From NCBI GenBank assembly GCA_964618415.1, contig CAZUAT010000018.1:1-42964 (forward strand): DNA of 42,964 bases, written 5' to 3'. The stretch is from JACTMI01 sp964618415 (GTDB lineage Bacteria; Acidobacteriota; Thermoanaerobaculia; Multivoradales; JAGPDF01). The number at the start of each line of letters is the position of its first letter. The first letter of the stretch is position 1. Under the pieces are notes generated by a model. That model saw only the letters and a list, made by a program, of their open reading frames with translations. It was not told the origin of the DNA and ran no database searches. Below, in pieces: positions 17,763 through 26,978 of the stretch. Position numbers and translations under genes: made by a program.

Positions 17763-19928
17763 CTACCAGGCCAGCAGCTCGCGGGCTGCCGCTGCCAGAC
17801 GGTTCGCGTCCGGCATCAGCTCCTGCTCGAGGATGCGGGAGTACGGGCTGGGCCGGTCCGGCCAGGCGAGGCGCCGCACCGGCGCATCGAGCCAGGCGAA
17901 GGCGGCATCGGCCACCTGGGCGGCCACCTCGCCGCCGAAGCCGCCCGTCAGCTGCGCCTCGTGGACGACGAGGACACGACCGGTCTTGCGAGCCGAGGCG
18001 AGCACGGTCTCGGCATCGAACGGCACCAGGGTGCGCAAGTCGACTACCTCCACCGAGACTCCTTCGCCCGCCAGGACCTTTGCCGCATCGAGAGCCGTCC
18101 AGACCTGCGTGCCCCAGCTGATGACCGTGAGGTCCGAACCCTCGCGGGCGATCCGAGCCTGGCCGATCGGGCCCGGCTGGCTGTCGGCGGGCAGACGTTC
18201 CTTGATCCGTCGATAGAGGAACTTGTTCTCGCAGAAGATGACCGGATTGGGATCGCGGATCGCCGCCTTGAGCAGGCCCCGGGCGTCGGCCGCCGTCGAC
18301 GGGCAGACGACCTTGAGGCCGGCGACGTGGGCGAACCAGGCCTCCGGATTCTGCGAGTGGAACGGCCCGGCGCCGACCCCGCCCCCGGCCGGCAGGCGGA
18401 TCACCACCGGGCACGGGCGCTCGAAGCGGTAGAAGAACTTCGCCATCACGTTGACGATCTGATTGAAGCCGCAGGAGACGAAGTCGGCAAACTGCATCTC
18501 GACCACCGGCCGGTAGCCGAGCAGCGCGGCGCCTGCAGCGAGGCCGAGGGTTCCCGACTCCGAAATCGGGGTGTCGAAAACGCGCTCGGGCCACCGCGCG
18601 TGCAGACCGCGGGTCACCCGGAAGGCGCCTTCGAACGCCCCGATGTCCTGGCCCAGCAGGACGACCAGCGGATCGCGCTCCATCTCCTCGACCAGCGCCT
18701 CGTTGAGCGCTTCGAGGTAGGTGACCTCGCCCTCGACGATCGGCTCGGCGGGCGCGCCGGTGAACGCCGCCATCGCGGTCGGGCCCTCGGCAGCGCGGGC
18801 CGCCTCCGTGCGGGCCGAGATCTCGGTCGCCTCCAGGTCGATGCGCGTGCGCGGCGGCACCGGGTTGGGCAGCAGCTGCGGACCATCCTGGTCCGCAAAA
18901 ACCGGCCGGCGGGCCACCGACGGGTCGGGGTGTGCCGCGTCGAGGCCGGCATCCACGGCGCGCTCGACCAGCTCCCGCACGCGGCCGTCGATACGCTCGC
19001 GACGAGCAGGGTCGAGCACTCCTTCCTGTTCGAGCCGACGCGCGTACGCGGGCACCGGATCGAGCGCCTGGTAGATGGCCAGCTCGTCGGGCGGCACGAC
19101 CTTCATGGACCCGTCACCCTCCGCGTGCCCGCGCAGGCGCCCGACCATCGCTTCGATCAGCGTCGGGCCCTTGCCGGTGCGAGCGCGCGCGATGGCACTT
19201 TCCAGCGCTTTGACCATCGCATCCGGATCGTTGCCGTCGACCGTCTCGGCCGGAATCCCGTAGCCGACACCACGGTCGGACAGCTGCAGACAGGCGTACT
19301 GATGCCGCGCCGGAGTCGAGAAGGCGTAGCGGTTGTTCTCGACCACCAGAACGAGCGGCAGCTTCCAGACCGCCGCGAGGTTGAGCGCCTCGTGGAAGTC
19401 ACCGGTCGAGGTTCCCCCTTCGCCGATGAAGTTGATCGCCACCCGGTCGGTGCCGTGCTTGCGCAGCGCGAAGGCACAGCCGGCGGCGACCGGGATCATC
19501 GAGCCCAGGTGGCTGATCATGCCCACGTGCAGCACGCCCGCTTCCGGCGCGAACCAGCCGTAGTGGTACGACCGCTCGACACCGCGCGAGAACCCTTCAT
19601 CGCGCCCCAGCACCTGACAGGCGAGCCGGCGGAACAGCGCCTCCGGATCGGGCCGACGGAGGTCCGGCTCGCCCAGACCCTCGTCCGGAAAGCAGCGCGC
19701 TGGATCGAGGTAGAAGGCGAGGATCGCTCCGACGTCGCGATGCAGCGAGCAGAGCACGTCCCCGCGCTCGAGCGCCAGCCCGGCCGGCACGGTGATCGCC
19801 TCGTTGCCGATGGCGCTGTACCACTTGGCGACGCGGCCGGTCAGCAACAGGGCCTCGAATCGAGCGTCGAACTCGCGGGCCAGCTTCATGAAGGCGTAGC
19901 GACGAATGCGCTCGCGCGCCTGCAGCAT
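17763..19928 (-). CDS. Fused alpha/beta E1 component of a 2-oxoacid (branched-chain type) dehydrogenase
   Basis: 721 residues joining E1-alpha (about 1-330) and E1-beta (about 400-721) through an Ala/Glu-rich linker. Alpha contains the TPP-binding motif GEGGTSTGDF (169-178) with the closing NN at 198-199, plus SLHRDVGAI. Beta contains GQDIGAFEGAFRVTRGL, FDTPISESGTLGLAAGAAL and RLPAGGGVGAGPFHSQNPEA, the signatures of BCKDH/acetoin-type E1-beta. It decarboxylates a 2-oxoacid and passes the acyl group to a lipoyl E2. No E2 or E3 gene is in the window, so the substrate is inferred from family resemblance only. The start ATG lies 11 bp behind the kinase gene on the same strand, suggesting co-transcription. 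Single-chain fusions of this kind are known in several phyla. Confidence 0.9.
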   Translation of the reverse strand: MLQARERIRRYAFMKLAREFDARFEALLLTGRVAKWYSAIGNEAITVPAGLALERGDVLCSLHRDVGAILAFYLDPARCFPDEGLGEPDLRRPDPEALFRRLACQVLGRDEGFSRGVERSYHYGWFAPEAGVLHVGMISHLGSMIPVAAGCAFALRKHGTDRVAINFIGEGGTSTGDFHEALNLAAVWKLPLVLVVENNRYAFSTPARHQYACLQLSDRGVGYGIPAETVDGNDPDAMVKALESAIARARTGKGPTLIEAMVGRLRGHAEGDGSMKVVPPDELAIYQALDPVPAYARRLEQEGVLDPARRERIDGRVRELVERAVDAGLDAAHPDPSVARRPVFADQDGPQLLPNPVPPRTRIDLEATEISARTEAARAAEGPTAMAAFTGAPAEPIVEGEVTYLEALNEALVEEMERDPLVVLLGQDIGAFEGAFRVTRGLHARWPERVFDTPISESGTLGLAAGAALLGYRPVVEMQFADFVSCGFNQIVNVMAKFFYRFERPCPVVIRLPAGGGVGAGPFHSQNPEAWFAHVAGLKVVCPSTAADARGLLKAAIRDPNPVIFCENKFLYRRIKERLPADSQPGPIGQARIAREGSDLTVISWGTQVWTALDAAKVLAGEGVSVEVVDLRTLVPFDAETVLASARKTGRVLVVHEAQLTGGFGGEVAAQVADAAFAWLDAPVRRLAWPDRPSPYSRILEQELMPDANRLAAAARELLAW

Positions 19929-19939
19929 CAGACGGCTCC

Positions 19940-22129
19940 TCAGCGTCCGCCGAGACGCAGCGCCCGGACGCGCTGTTCGAAGTGATTGCGCTGCGGATGC
20001 TCCGGATCCATCTGGAGGACGATGCGCAAGGTCATCTCGGCCTCGTCCACCTTGCGCTGATCGAGAAATGTCTCGAGCTGACGCACGCCCTGCTCGACGC
20101 CGAGCTGCTTGCGATAGATGTCTTCCAGGCGCGAGATTTCGGACATCAGCTGCTGCGGACGCTGGCTGTCCGGCTGGACCTGCTCGAGCTCGAGGGCAAC
20201 TTCGCGCGCCGCCATGTAGTCGTGGGCCTGAATCCGCTCCCGGTAGCGGCGCTCGAACTCCTGAGTCCGGTTCTCACGCTCGGCGAGCGCGGCGATATCC
20301 GAGATGCGCAGGCGGTAGGTTTCGACCGATACCCGCGCCAGGCCGCCAGAGGCGAGGCGTTCGAGCTCGGACTGCGCCTCGGCGAGCCGCTTGTCGCTGA
20401 TCATCTGCTCGAGCCGGGTGCGCCGCTGCTCGACCTCCTGCGCCTCGCGGTTTGCCGCCTCGGCCGCCTCGAGTTCACGCCGGAAGCTATCCACGAGGCT
20501 GTGCGACGGGTCGGCCTTCTCGATCTCCTGGGCCTTGCGACGCGCGGTCTCGAGGTCGCCCGCCGCCAGCGCCTGGCGTCCTTCGTCGAGCGCCGCCTGC
20601 GCGCGCCGGAGCTGCTCGGCCTCCTCGCCGATCAAGCCCACCCAGGCCTCGTAGTCGGTCCGCCGCGGGTGATCGGGCGCCAGCTCGAGCAGCGTGTCGA
20701 GCGCGAAGCGCGCCAGCGACTGCTTGTGCTCCCGGATGTACTTGTCGAGCAGCTTCTCCGCCTCCGAGACCCGGGCCCGATACGCCTCCGCCTCCGCCAC
20801 GCGCTGGGCATCGGGACTCGGCCGCGGTGCCGGCGGCGCCGACGGAGCAGGTGCAGCGGGCGCAGGAGTCGCCGGAGCCGGCGGCGCCGGCGGCGGGGGC
20901 GCAGGGGCGGCCGTAGTCGCGGGCACGCCGCCGGCAGCCGCCAGCAGGGCCTTGAGGTCGGGCAGCGCCGCGTGCCGGGAGTTGAGGGCCTCCAGCTGAC
21001 CGATCTGCTGCCTCGCGGTCGCCAAATCGCCGGCCGCGAGAGCCTGCTGGGCCGCTTCCTGCAGCCGCGTCGCCTCGTTGACCCGCTGCGCCGCTCGTTC
21101 GATCTGCGCCAGCAGATCCATCCGCTCCTCGCGCGACAGCTCCGAGGCGCCCGACCGACTTCCCGGTCGCGCCGAAGTCGTGGAGGTCGACGGTTGCGCC
21201 GCAACCGGAGCGGCGCCCGCCTTGCGCGCCACGGGAATCTCCTGCGTCGATACTCCGCGCAGCAGTTCGGACACGCCCACCAGCGCCTGCAGGAACGACA
21301 GCGCGTCCGGCCAGCGCTGGTCGCGGTCGCGCGCCAAACCGCGCAGGACCACGTCGTTGAGCAGCGGCGGAATCGGAATCGACGGGTCGCGACCCAGCAG
21401 CGGAATCGGCGGTTCGGTCAGGCGCTTGAGCACGAACCCGTGCGGGTTCTCCGATTCGAACGGCGTGCGCCCGCACAGCATCTCGTAGAGGACCGCGGCA
21501 AACGAGTAGAGGTCGCTGCGGTGATCGAGCGGCTCGTCCTTGATCGAGCCAGCCTGCTCGGGCGAGCAGTACATCAGCTTGCCCATGAACATGCCGGCCT
21601 GCGTGATTTCGAGGTTCCCGGGCGTCTGAAGGTTCTTGGCCAGGCCGAGGTCGATGATCTTGACCAGCGGCCGATCGCGCCGGTCGCGGGTGATCATCAG
21701 GTTGTCCGGCGACAGGTCGCGGTGGATCACCCCGGCCGAGTGGATGGCATCCAGCCCGCGCAGCGACTGGATGCCGAGTTCGACCGCCAGCGCCATCGGG
21801 AACGGCCCCTTGCCGCGCAGGAAGCTGCCGACGTCCTCGCCGTCGATGTGCTCCCAGACCATGTAGAAGCTGCCGTCCTCGAGCCGCGCAAAGTCGTAGA
21901 GGATGGCAACGTTCGGGTGCTTGATCTGGGTGGAGATGCGCGCTTCCTGGGCGAAGCGCTGCAGGGCATGCGGGTCGGTGGCGCGATCGGCGCGCAGGAT
22001 CTTGATCACCCGCAGCTCGTGCAGGTGGATATGGCGGGCACGCCAGACTTCACCCATGCCGCCAGTGGCCAGGCGTTCGAGGATCTCGTACTTGCCGTCG
22101 AGAATGGACCCGCTGTCGCGCTGGCTCAC
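19940..22129 (-). CDS. Soluble Ser/Thr protein kinase with a long coiled-coil C-terminal region
   Basis: 729 residues. The kinase domain (about 14-290) has the Gly loop LATGGMGEVWRARH, catalytic Lys43 in RVIKIL, Glu62, HRDLSPDN (136-143), the metal-binding motif as DLG (160-162) instead of DFG, and SPEQ (189-192). All catalytic residues are present, so it should be active; Asp160 is the essential one. An Ala/Pro-rich linker (about 400-440) follows, flanked by Arg/Glu/Ala-rich helices with periodic repeats (EAAQQALAAGDLATARQQI; ALDEGRQALAAGDLETARRK) that look like coiled coils or degenerate TPR helices. No transmembrane helix is visible, unlike PknB-type receptors, so it is probably cytoplasmic and works through protein contacts. 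It lies 11 bp upstream of the fused E1 gene. Confidence 0.92.
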   Translation of the reverse strand: MSQRDSGSILDGKYEILERLATGGMGEVWRARHIHLHELRVIKILRADRATDPHALQRFAQEARISTQIKHPNVAILYDFARLEDGSFYMVWEHIDGEDVGSFLRGKGPFPMALAVELGIQSLRGLDAIHSAGVIHRDLSPDNLMITRDRRDRPLVKIIDLGLAKNLQTPGNLEITQAGMFMGKLMYCSPEQAGSIKDEPLDHRSDLYSFAAVLYEMLCGRTPFESENPHGFVLKRLTEPPIPLLGRDPSIPIPPLLNDVVLRGLARDRDQRWPDALSFLQALVGVSELLRGVSTQEIPVARKAGAAPVAAQPSTSTTSARPGSRSGASELSREERMDLLAQIERAAQRVNEATRLQEAAQQALAAGDLATARQQIGQLEALNSRHAALPDLKALLAAAGGVPATTAAPAPPPPAPPAPATPAPAAPAPSAPPAPRPSPDAQRVAEAEAYRARVSEAEKLLDKYIREHKQSLARFALDTLLELAPDHPRRTDYEAWVGLIGEEAEQLRRAQAALDEGRQALAAGDLETARRKAQEIEKADPSHSLVDSFRRELEAAEAANREAQEVEQRRTRLEQMISDKRLAEAQSELERLASGGLARVSVETYRLRISDIAALAERENRTQEFERRYRERIQAHDYMAAREVALELEQVQPDSQRPQQLMSEISRLEDIYRKQLGVEQGVRQLETFLDQRKVDEAEMTLRIVLQMDPEHPQRNHFEQRVRALRLGGR

Positions 22130-22259
22130 CGTACCCGTCGGCCCCCTCCCGGTCCCACCGCCACTCCGTCCTCGCCTCGTCTACCGCGGCGGCGATCGAC
22201 TGCCTGCCGGCTGGATGAGGCCGCATTCTAACGTCGGCGTGGGAGAATTCCGCCTTCCC

Positions 22260-23444
22260 GTGTCCGCCCCGCCGCCCTCCGCCCTGCGCGCCGCCCTGTT
22301 GCCGGCTCTTCTGCTGTTCGGGGCGATGCTCAACCTGACGCTGGTGGTGCCCGGCCTCAAGGAGCTGGTGGTCGATGAGCTGGGGGGAACCCCGGCAGAC
22401 GCCGCGCTGTTCGTCACCGTCGAGATGGTCGCGTACCTGATTTTTGCGCCGGTCTGGGGTCTGCTGTCCGACCGCACCGGGCGACGCCGGCCGCTGATCG
22501 TCGCGGGCTTCGTGGTCAGCGGAGCGCTCTACTTCACTTATCTGCTGCTCGACACGGTGCCGGTGCTGCTGTCCCTGCGGTTTCTGCAGGGGGCCGCCTC
22601 CATCGCCGGCTGGTCGACCGCCCTCGCACTCGCGTTCGACCACGCCGACGAAACGAGCCGGCCACGCGTCGCGGGGCTGGCGGGAGCGTCGATGATCCTC
22701 GGCGTCGGGCTCGGCGCCCCGATCGGCGGTGTCATGACGACGGCTTTCGGGGCGCACGCGCCGCTGGTGCTGGCCGGCGTGCTCTTCTTCGCCTTGGGCG
22801 CAGTTGCGCTGGCGCTCGCCGAGCCGGCTGGTACCGTCGCCCGGCCCGGCCTCGGCGAGATCGCCCGCACCCTCGCCGCGCGTCCGCGCCTGCTGCTGCC
22901 CTGGGGCTTCTACTTCATCGAGCGCTTCACGGTCGGCATGTTCGTCGTCCTGTTTCCGCTCTACCTGGCCGACCTCACCGGCGCCGGCGCGGACGCGCGG
23001 GGGCGCGCGTTGGCCTACTACCTGCTGCCGTTCGCCTTCCTCCAGCTCGGCACCTACCGGCTGACCCGGCGATTCGGCGCGCTGCCCGTCCTCGGGTCCG
23101 GCATGGTCCTCTACGGGCTCGCGATGGCAGGTCTCAGCCGGGTCGGACCCGGAGCGCTGATCCCGTTTCTGGTCGTGCTGGGGGGACTGGCGGCGGTGAT
23201 CTTCCCTCCCACCTTGGCGCTCACCGCGCAATGGGGTGGCGAGACGACGCGCGCCAGCGCCCTGGCCGGATTCAATCTCGTCGGTTCACTCGGCTTCGCC
23301 CTCGGCCCGGTGACCGGCGCGTGGGCATTCGCCCGCGCAGGCTACGGCTTTGCGTTCGACGTGGCGGGCGGGCTGGCGGTGACCGCCGCACTCTTGCTGG
23401 CAGTCGCTGCGCGGGCGCTGCGGCGCGTCAGCGAGCGCGGCTGA
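22260..23444 (+). CDS. Major facilitator superfamily permease
   Basis: 394 residues from a GTG at 22260, with GGGAG 13 bp upstream; an in-frame ATG at 22215 is the alternative. About twelve membrane helices. The MFS motif A loop between TM2 and TM3 reads GLLSDRTGRRRPLIVAG, and a long central loop (EPAGTVARPGLGEIARTLAARPR) separates the two six-helix halves. The fold is that of drug/metabolite exporters, but the substrate is unknown. It is divergent from the kinase gene, with 130 bp between their starts. Its last 17 bp overlap the end of the convergent apbE-like gene. Confidence 0.87.
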   Translation: MSAPPPSALRAALLPALLLFGAMLNLTLVVPGLKELVVDELGGTPADAALFVTVEMVAYLIFAPVWGLLSDRTGRRRPLIVAGFVVSGALYFTYLLLDTVPVLLSLRFLQGAASIAGWSTALALAFDHADETSRPRVAGLAGASMILGVGLGAPIGGVMTTAFGAHAPLVLAGVLFFALGAVALALAEPAGTVARPGLGEIARTLAARPRLLLPWGFYFIERFTVGMFVVLFPLYLADLTGAGADARGRALAYYLLPFAFLQLGTYRLTRRFGALPVLGSGMVLYGLAMAGLSRVGPGALIPFLVVLGGLAAVIFPPTLALTAQWGGETTRASALAGFNLVGSLGFALGPVTGAWAFARAGYGFAFDVAGGLAVTAALLLAVAARALRRVSERG

Positions 23445-24687
23445 CGGTCTCGATCGACAGCTCCGGCACGAGAGCCCGCACGCGATCCCGCATTCGGGCC
23501 GGGACGAGCGCACGCAGGCGGTCTCCCTCGACGACCAGCAGGATGTTGTCGCCCTGGCTGGGCGAGGCGGCGAGCTTGAGGCGCGCTGCAGCGGGCCCGA
23601 GCACGAACAGCGCCGTCGAGCGGCAGTCGGCCAGGGTGGCGGACGGACCGATCGACGTGGCCGTGCCGAAGTCCGGGGCAGGGTGACCGGTCCGCGGGTC
23701 GAGCCAGCGACCAAAGCGTCGCCCGTCGACTTCGTAGCGCCCGTCCTGCTCGCCGGAGGTGGCGACCGAGCCGCGCGGTAGGTCGAGCGCCACCTCGAGC
23801 ACCTGCCGCTGCGGATCGCGCGGATCGGCCAGCCCGACGGCGAGCGGCGAGCGGCGCCCCGTCCAGGCGAGCTGGCCGCCAAGTTCGAGGCGCACTTCGG
23901 CCTCGGGCGCCTCCGCCGCAGCCAGATCGAGTGCCGCCTTGAGCGCGACCCCGCGCGCGAACAGCGCCGGATCGAGCTGCAGCGCGGCGAGGCGCCAGGC
24001 CGTCCGCCCCGGTCGATCGAGGCCCAGCTGAGCGAAGCCGACGGTCCCGCGGGCCGCAGTGAGTTCCTCGTCCGTCGGCACTCGTCCCGCGCCGCGCAGA
24101 TCCCACGCGGCGACCAGCGCGCCGGTCGTCGGATCGCCGGCACCGTCTGTCTCGTGCGCACAGCGGACGGCATCCGACAGTCCTTTCCAGACGGGCGGCG
24201 AGAGAACGACGCGTTCGCCGATCGGCGCCCGGTTCAGGCGAGCGAGCTCGCCGAGCTCTTCCCCCTCGCCGGGATCGGACACCGACAGCCGGCGCTCCAT
24301 GTCGACGATCTCGGCGACCAGCCGGTCGGCCAGCGCCTTCGCGCGGTCGGCGTCCAGCCCTTCCACCACCACTTCGAGACTGCCGCCCAGCGCCTGTCCC
24401 GAGCGGGTCACGGCCTCCACCTCAGCGAGCTCGTCCGTCGGCTGGGCCGCTGAAGTCGCCAGCAGTGCTGTCGGCAGCAGCGCGGCTGCGAGCAGCGCGA
24501 GGCCTGCCGGTCGCGCGCCGCGTGGGTCGGAAGAGGCAGCGGCGCGAGCCGCCGGGCAGCCGGCGCATTGCGGTTCGGCCGGCACCGAGGGCCGCCGCAG
24601 GAGGCGGCGCAGCGCCAGACTGACGACAGCAACCGTGACCAGGGTGACGATCCAGAACTGCGGGTCAGCGACGGGAAGTCCGAGCAT
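23428..24687 (-). CDS. FeoB-associated Cys-rich membrane segment fused to ApbE-like FAD:protein FMN transferase
   Basis: 419 residues. Residues 11-28 are a membrane helix followed by Arg residues and CAGC (41-44), the pattern of small FeoB-associated Cys-rich membrane proteins. A second hydrophobic segment (61-79) should lead the rest out of the cytoplasm. From about 100 the protein matches ApbE: RRLSVSDPGEGEELGELARLN, DPTTGALVAAWDL, ATSG, and the core RWLDPRTGHPAPDFG with PSATLADCRSTALFVLG. ApbE enzymes attach FMN to Thr of exported proteins using FAD and Mg. Some usual residues differ: AKGYAVD is ARGVALK here, so activity is not certain. It lies 3 bp after feoB in the fur-feoAB operon. The natural guess is a role in periplasmic flavin-linked iron reduction (inference). 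Confidence 0.82.
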   Translation of the reverse strand: MLGLPVADPQFWIVTLVTVAVVSLALRRLLRRPSVPAEPQCAGCPAARAAASSDPRGARPAGLALLAAALLPTALLATSAAQPTDELAEVEAVTRSGQALGGSLEVVVEGLDADRAKALADRLVAEIVDMERRLSVSDPGEGEELGELARLNRAPIGERVVLSPPVWKGLSDAVRCAHETDGAGDPTTGALVAAWDLRGAGRVPTDEELTAARGTVGFAQLGLDRPGRTAWRLAALQLDPALFARGVALKAALDLAAAEAPEAEVRLELGGQLAWTGRRSPLAVGLADPRDPQRQVLEVALDLPRGSVATSGEQDGRYEVDGRRFGRWLDPRTGHPAPDFGTATSIGPSATLADCRSTALFVLGPAAARLKLAASPSQGDNILLVVEGDRLRALVPARMRDRVRALVPELSIETVSRAR

Positions 24688-24690
24688 CGA

Positions 24691-26694
24691 TCAGGCAACT
24701 CCGAAGGCAAGCAACAGGTGACGGGCGGCAAACGCGCCGACCCAGGCGAGCCCGGTCATCCAGGCAAACTGCAGGGCCGGCCACTTCCAGTGTCGGGTCT
24801 CGCGGCGCACCACCACGACCGTCGACAGGCATTGCATCGCGAGGACGAAGAAGACCAGCAGCGAGACTGCGGTCGAGGTAGTGAGCATCGGCGTGCCATC
24901 GGCGCGGCGGGCGTTGTGGATCCGTTCCAGGACCCCCACCTCGTCGTCGACGTCTGGCGCTCCGGCCAGCACCGCCATCGTCGCCACGAAGACCTCGCGC
25001 GCCGCGAAGGCGGTGAGCACGCCCATGGTCAGTTTCCAGTCGTAGCCGAGCGGAGCGAAGACCGGTTCGAAGGTGCGTCCGAGCCGACCGGCGTAGCTCG
25101 CCTCCTGCTGGTGACGGGCCACCAGGGCATCGGCCTCCAGGCTCATCGCAGTGGCCGCAGCCGGGTCGGTGGCCTGGAGCCGCTCGGACTCGACCCGCAG
25201 GGCGACCGCGTCGGCAGGCGGCTGTACCTGCGGGTAGGCCGACAGCCACCACATGACGAAGCAGATCGCCAGGATCACCGTGCCGACCGTCATCAGGAAG
25301 GCCCAGCCCTGTTCGATCGCCCGCGCCAGAGCGACACGCAGCGACGGTCGCTTGTAGCTGGGCAGCTCCAGGACCATCGGGCGCGACCGCCCCGGCAGCA
25401 AGGTCCGCCGCACGAGAAATGCGCTGCCGATCGCCGCCAGCGCTCCGAGCAGGTAGCACGCCGCGAACGCCAGCCCCGCCAGGGCCGGACGACCAGGAAA
25501 CAGGAAGCCGGTGAGCAGCACGTAGACCGGCATGCGGGCCGAGCAGCTGATGAACGGCGCCACCAGGATCGTCGCGAACCGATCGTGCCGGTCGGGGATG
25601 AGGCGGGTCGAGAGGATGCCCGGAATGGCGCAGGCGTGCGAGGAGAGTAGCGGCACGAACGCATTGCCGGGCAGCCCGAACCGGCACAGCAGCCGATCCA
25701 TGACGAAGGCGGCGCGAGCCAGGTAGCCGGTGTCCTCGAGCAGCGTGATGAGGAAGAACAGGAGACAGATCTGGGGCAGGAAGACCACCGTCCCGGAGAT
25801 GCCGCCGATGAGCCCCCCCACCAGCAGGTCGCGCACCGCTCCCGCCGGCAGTCGAGCGGTGAGGAACTCGCCCAGGTGCGCAAAGGTGGCTTCGATGAGA
25901 TCCATCGGCACGGCGGCGAGCGCGAAGATGACCCAGAACAGGCCGGCCATGACCAGGAAGAAGATCCCGAGGCCGGCGAGCGGATGGGTGAACGCGGCGT
26001 CGAGACGATCGATCACCGTGTCCGACGGCGCGCCGAGCGCGGCCGGACCGCCGACGCTCGCGGCGACCACCTGTTCCGCCCACGCCTCGAGAGCCTCCGT
26101 TCCGCCCTCCGGCACGTCAGCGAGCCCGCGCGGCACGCTGCCGTCGGCGACGCCGCCCATGACTTCCAGCAGGCGATCGAGCCCTTCCCCTCGGCGTGCC
26201 GACACGGCGACGACCGGCGCGCCGATGCCGAGCGCGAGCCGCGACAGGTCGTAGGAGATCGCCTTGCGGCGCGCGAGGTCCATCATGTTGAGCACCAGCA
26301 CGAACGGCAGCCCGCGCTGGCTCAGCTCGCCAACCAGCAGCAGGTGACGGACCAGATTGGTCGCGTCGGCGACCACCACGACGAGATCGGGCGGGCGACC
26401 GTCTGCCCCGGCGAGCGCGCCGACTGCCACGCGCGACTCCGGCAGGTCGAGTTCGAGGCTGTAGATGCCGGGCAGGTCGACCACTTCGACCGGCTGAGCA
26501 GATCCGTCGGAGCGGCGCGCCGTCGCGCGCCCGCGCCGCAGCTCGGTGGTCGTGCCGGGGAAGTTGGCGGTGCGGGCCCGCAGGCCGCAGAGGCGGTTGA
26601 ACAGCGTCGTCTTGCCGCTGTTGGGGTTGCCGAGCAGCGCTACGCGCAGCGGCGCCACGCGGCTGCCCGCAGCCGGAAGCGGCGCGACGGTCAC
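24691..26694 (-). CDS. feoB: Ferrous iron transporter FeoB
   Basis: 667 residues from a GTG at 26694 that overlaps the feoA stop (GTGA). The N-terminal G-protein domain shows G1 GNPNSGKTT (22-30), switch region FPGTTTE, G3 DLPG (73-76), G4 NMMD (136-139) and G5 VSARRGEG. The membrane part has two Gate domains, the first with FLPQICLLFFLITLLEDTGY and the metal-linked stretch PLLSSHACAIPGILSTR, and FISCSARMPVYVLL. The segment between the last helices contains a charged insertion (LRVESERLQATDPAAATAM) not common to FeoB. It imports Fe2+ across the inner membrane under GTP control. Classical FeoB has about 770 residues; this one is shorter mainly in the spacer. Confidence 0.95.
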   Translation of the reverse strand: MTVAPLPAAGSRVAPLRVALLGNPNSGKTTLFNRLCGLRARTANFPGTTTELRRGRATARRSDGSAQPVEVVDLPGIYSLELDLPESRVAVGALAGADGRPPDLVVVVADATNLVRHLLLVGELSQRGLPFVLVLNMMDLARRKAISYDLSRLALGIGAPVVAVSARRGEGLDRLLEVMGGVADGSVPRGLADVPEGGTEALEAWAEQVVAASVGGPAALGAPSDTVIDRLDAAFTHPLAGLGIFFLVMAGLFWVIFALAAVPMDLIEATFAHLGEFLTARLPAGAVRDLLVGGLIGGISGTVVFLPQICLLFFLITLLEDTGYLARAAFVMDRLLCRFGLPGNAFVPLLSSHACAIPGILSTRLIPDRHDRFATILVAPFISCSARMPVYVLLTGFLFPGRPALAGLAFAACYLLGALAAIGSAFLVRRTLLPGRSRPMVLELPSYKRPSLRVALARAIEQGWAFLMTVGTVILAICFVMWWLSAYPQVQPPADAVALRVESERLQATDPAAATAMSLEADALVARHQQEASYAGRLGRTFEPVFAPLGYDWKLTMGVLTAFAAREVFVATMAVLAGAPDVDDEVGVLERIHNARRADGTPMLTTSTAVSLLVFFVLAMQCLSTVVVVRRETRHWKWPALQFAWMTGLAWVGAFAARHLLLAFGVA

Positions 26695-26978
26695 GAGCCC
26701 ATCCCACCGTCGGACAGCACGATCAGCTTCTCGGCCAGCGCGCGAGCGATTCCGATGCGCGTCGCACGCACCTCGACCACGCACGGGTCGCCGCTGACCC
26801 GTACGGTCAGGCGGCAACCTGCCGTCAGTCCCATGGCCGACAGCAGACACGCCTCACCGTCGCTCAGTTCGCGCTGATGCAGCCTCGCCACGCTCCCTCC
26901 GTCGAGTTCCGAAAGGCGCCGCAGCCGCGGCTCGGCGCCCGGCGGAGGCATCGGCGGACCGGGCGGCAACTCAGCCAC
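26691..26978 (-). CDS. feoA: Ferrous iron transport protein FeoA
   Basis: 95 residues from a GTG at 26978 that overlaps the fur stop by 8 bp. After a Pro-rich leader the SH3-like FeoA domain is evident: LSDGEACLLSAMGLTAGCRLTVRVSGDPCVV (split: L-SAMGL-xxG is the family signature), ending VRATRIGIARALAEKLIV. FeoA is a small cytoplasmic partner that binds FeoB. Placement directly before feoB supports the call. Confidence 0.93.
   Translation of the reverse strand: MAELPPGPPMPPPGAEPRLRRLSELDGGSVARLHQRELSDGEACLLSAMGLTAGCRLTVRVSGDPCVVEVRATRIGIARALAEKLIVLSDGGMGS

Noticed and set aside
20820..20940. Pro/Ala-codon repeats as a tandem repeat or CRISPR-like array
   Set aside because: They encode the low-complexity linker of the kinase; there is no regular repeat-spacer period.
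19982..22231. 749-codon open frame on the plus strand
   Set aside because: Antisense to the Ser/Thr kinase; no recognisable fold.
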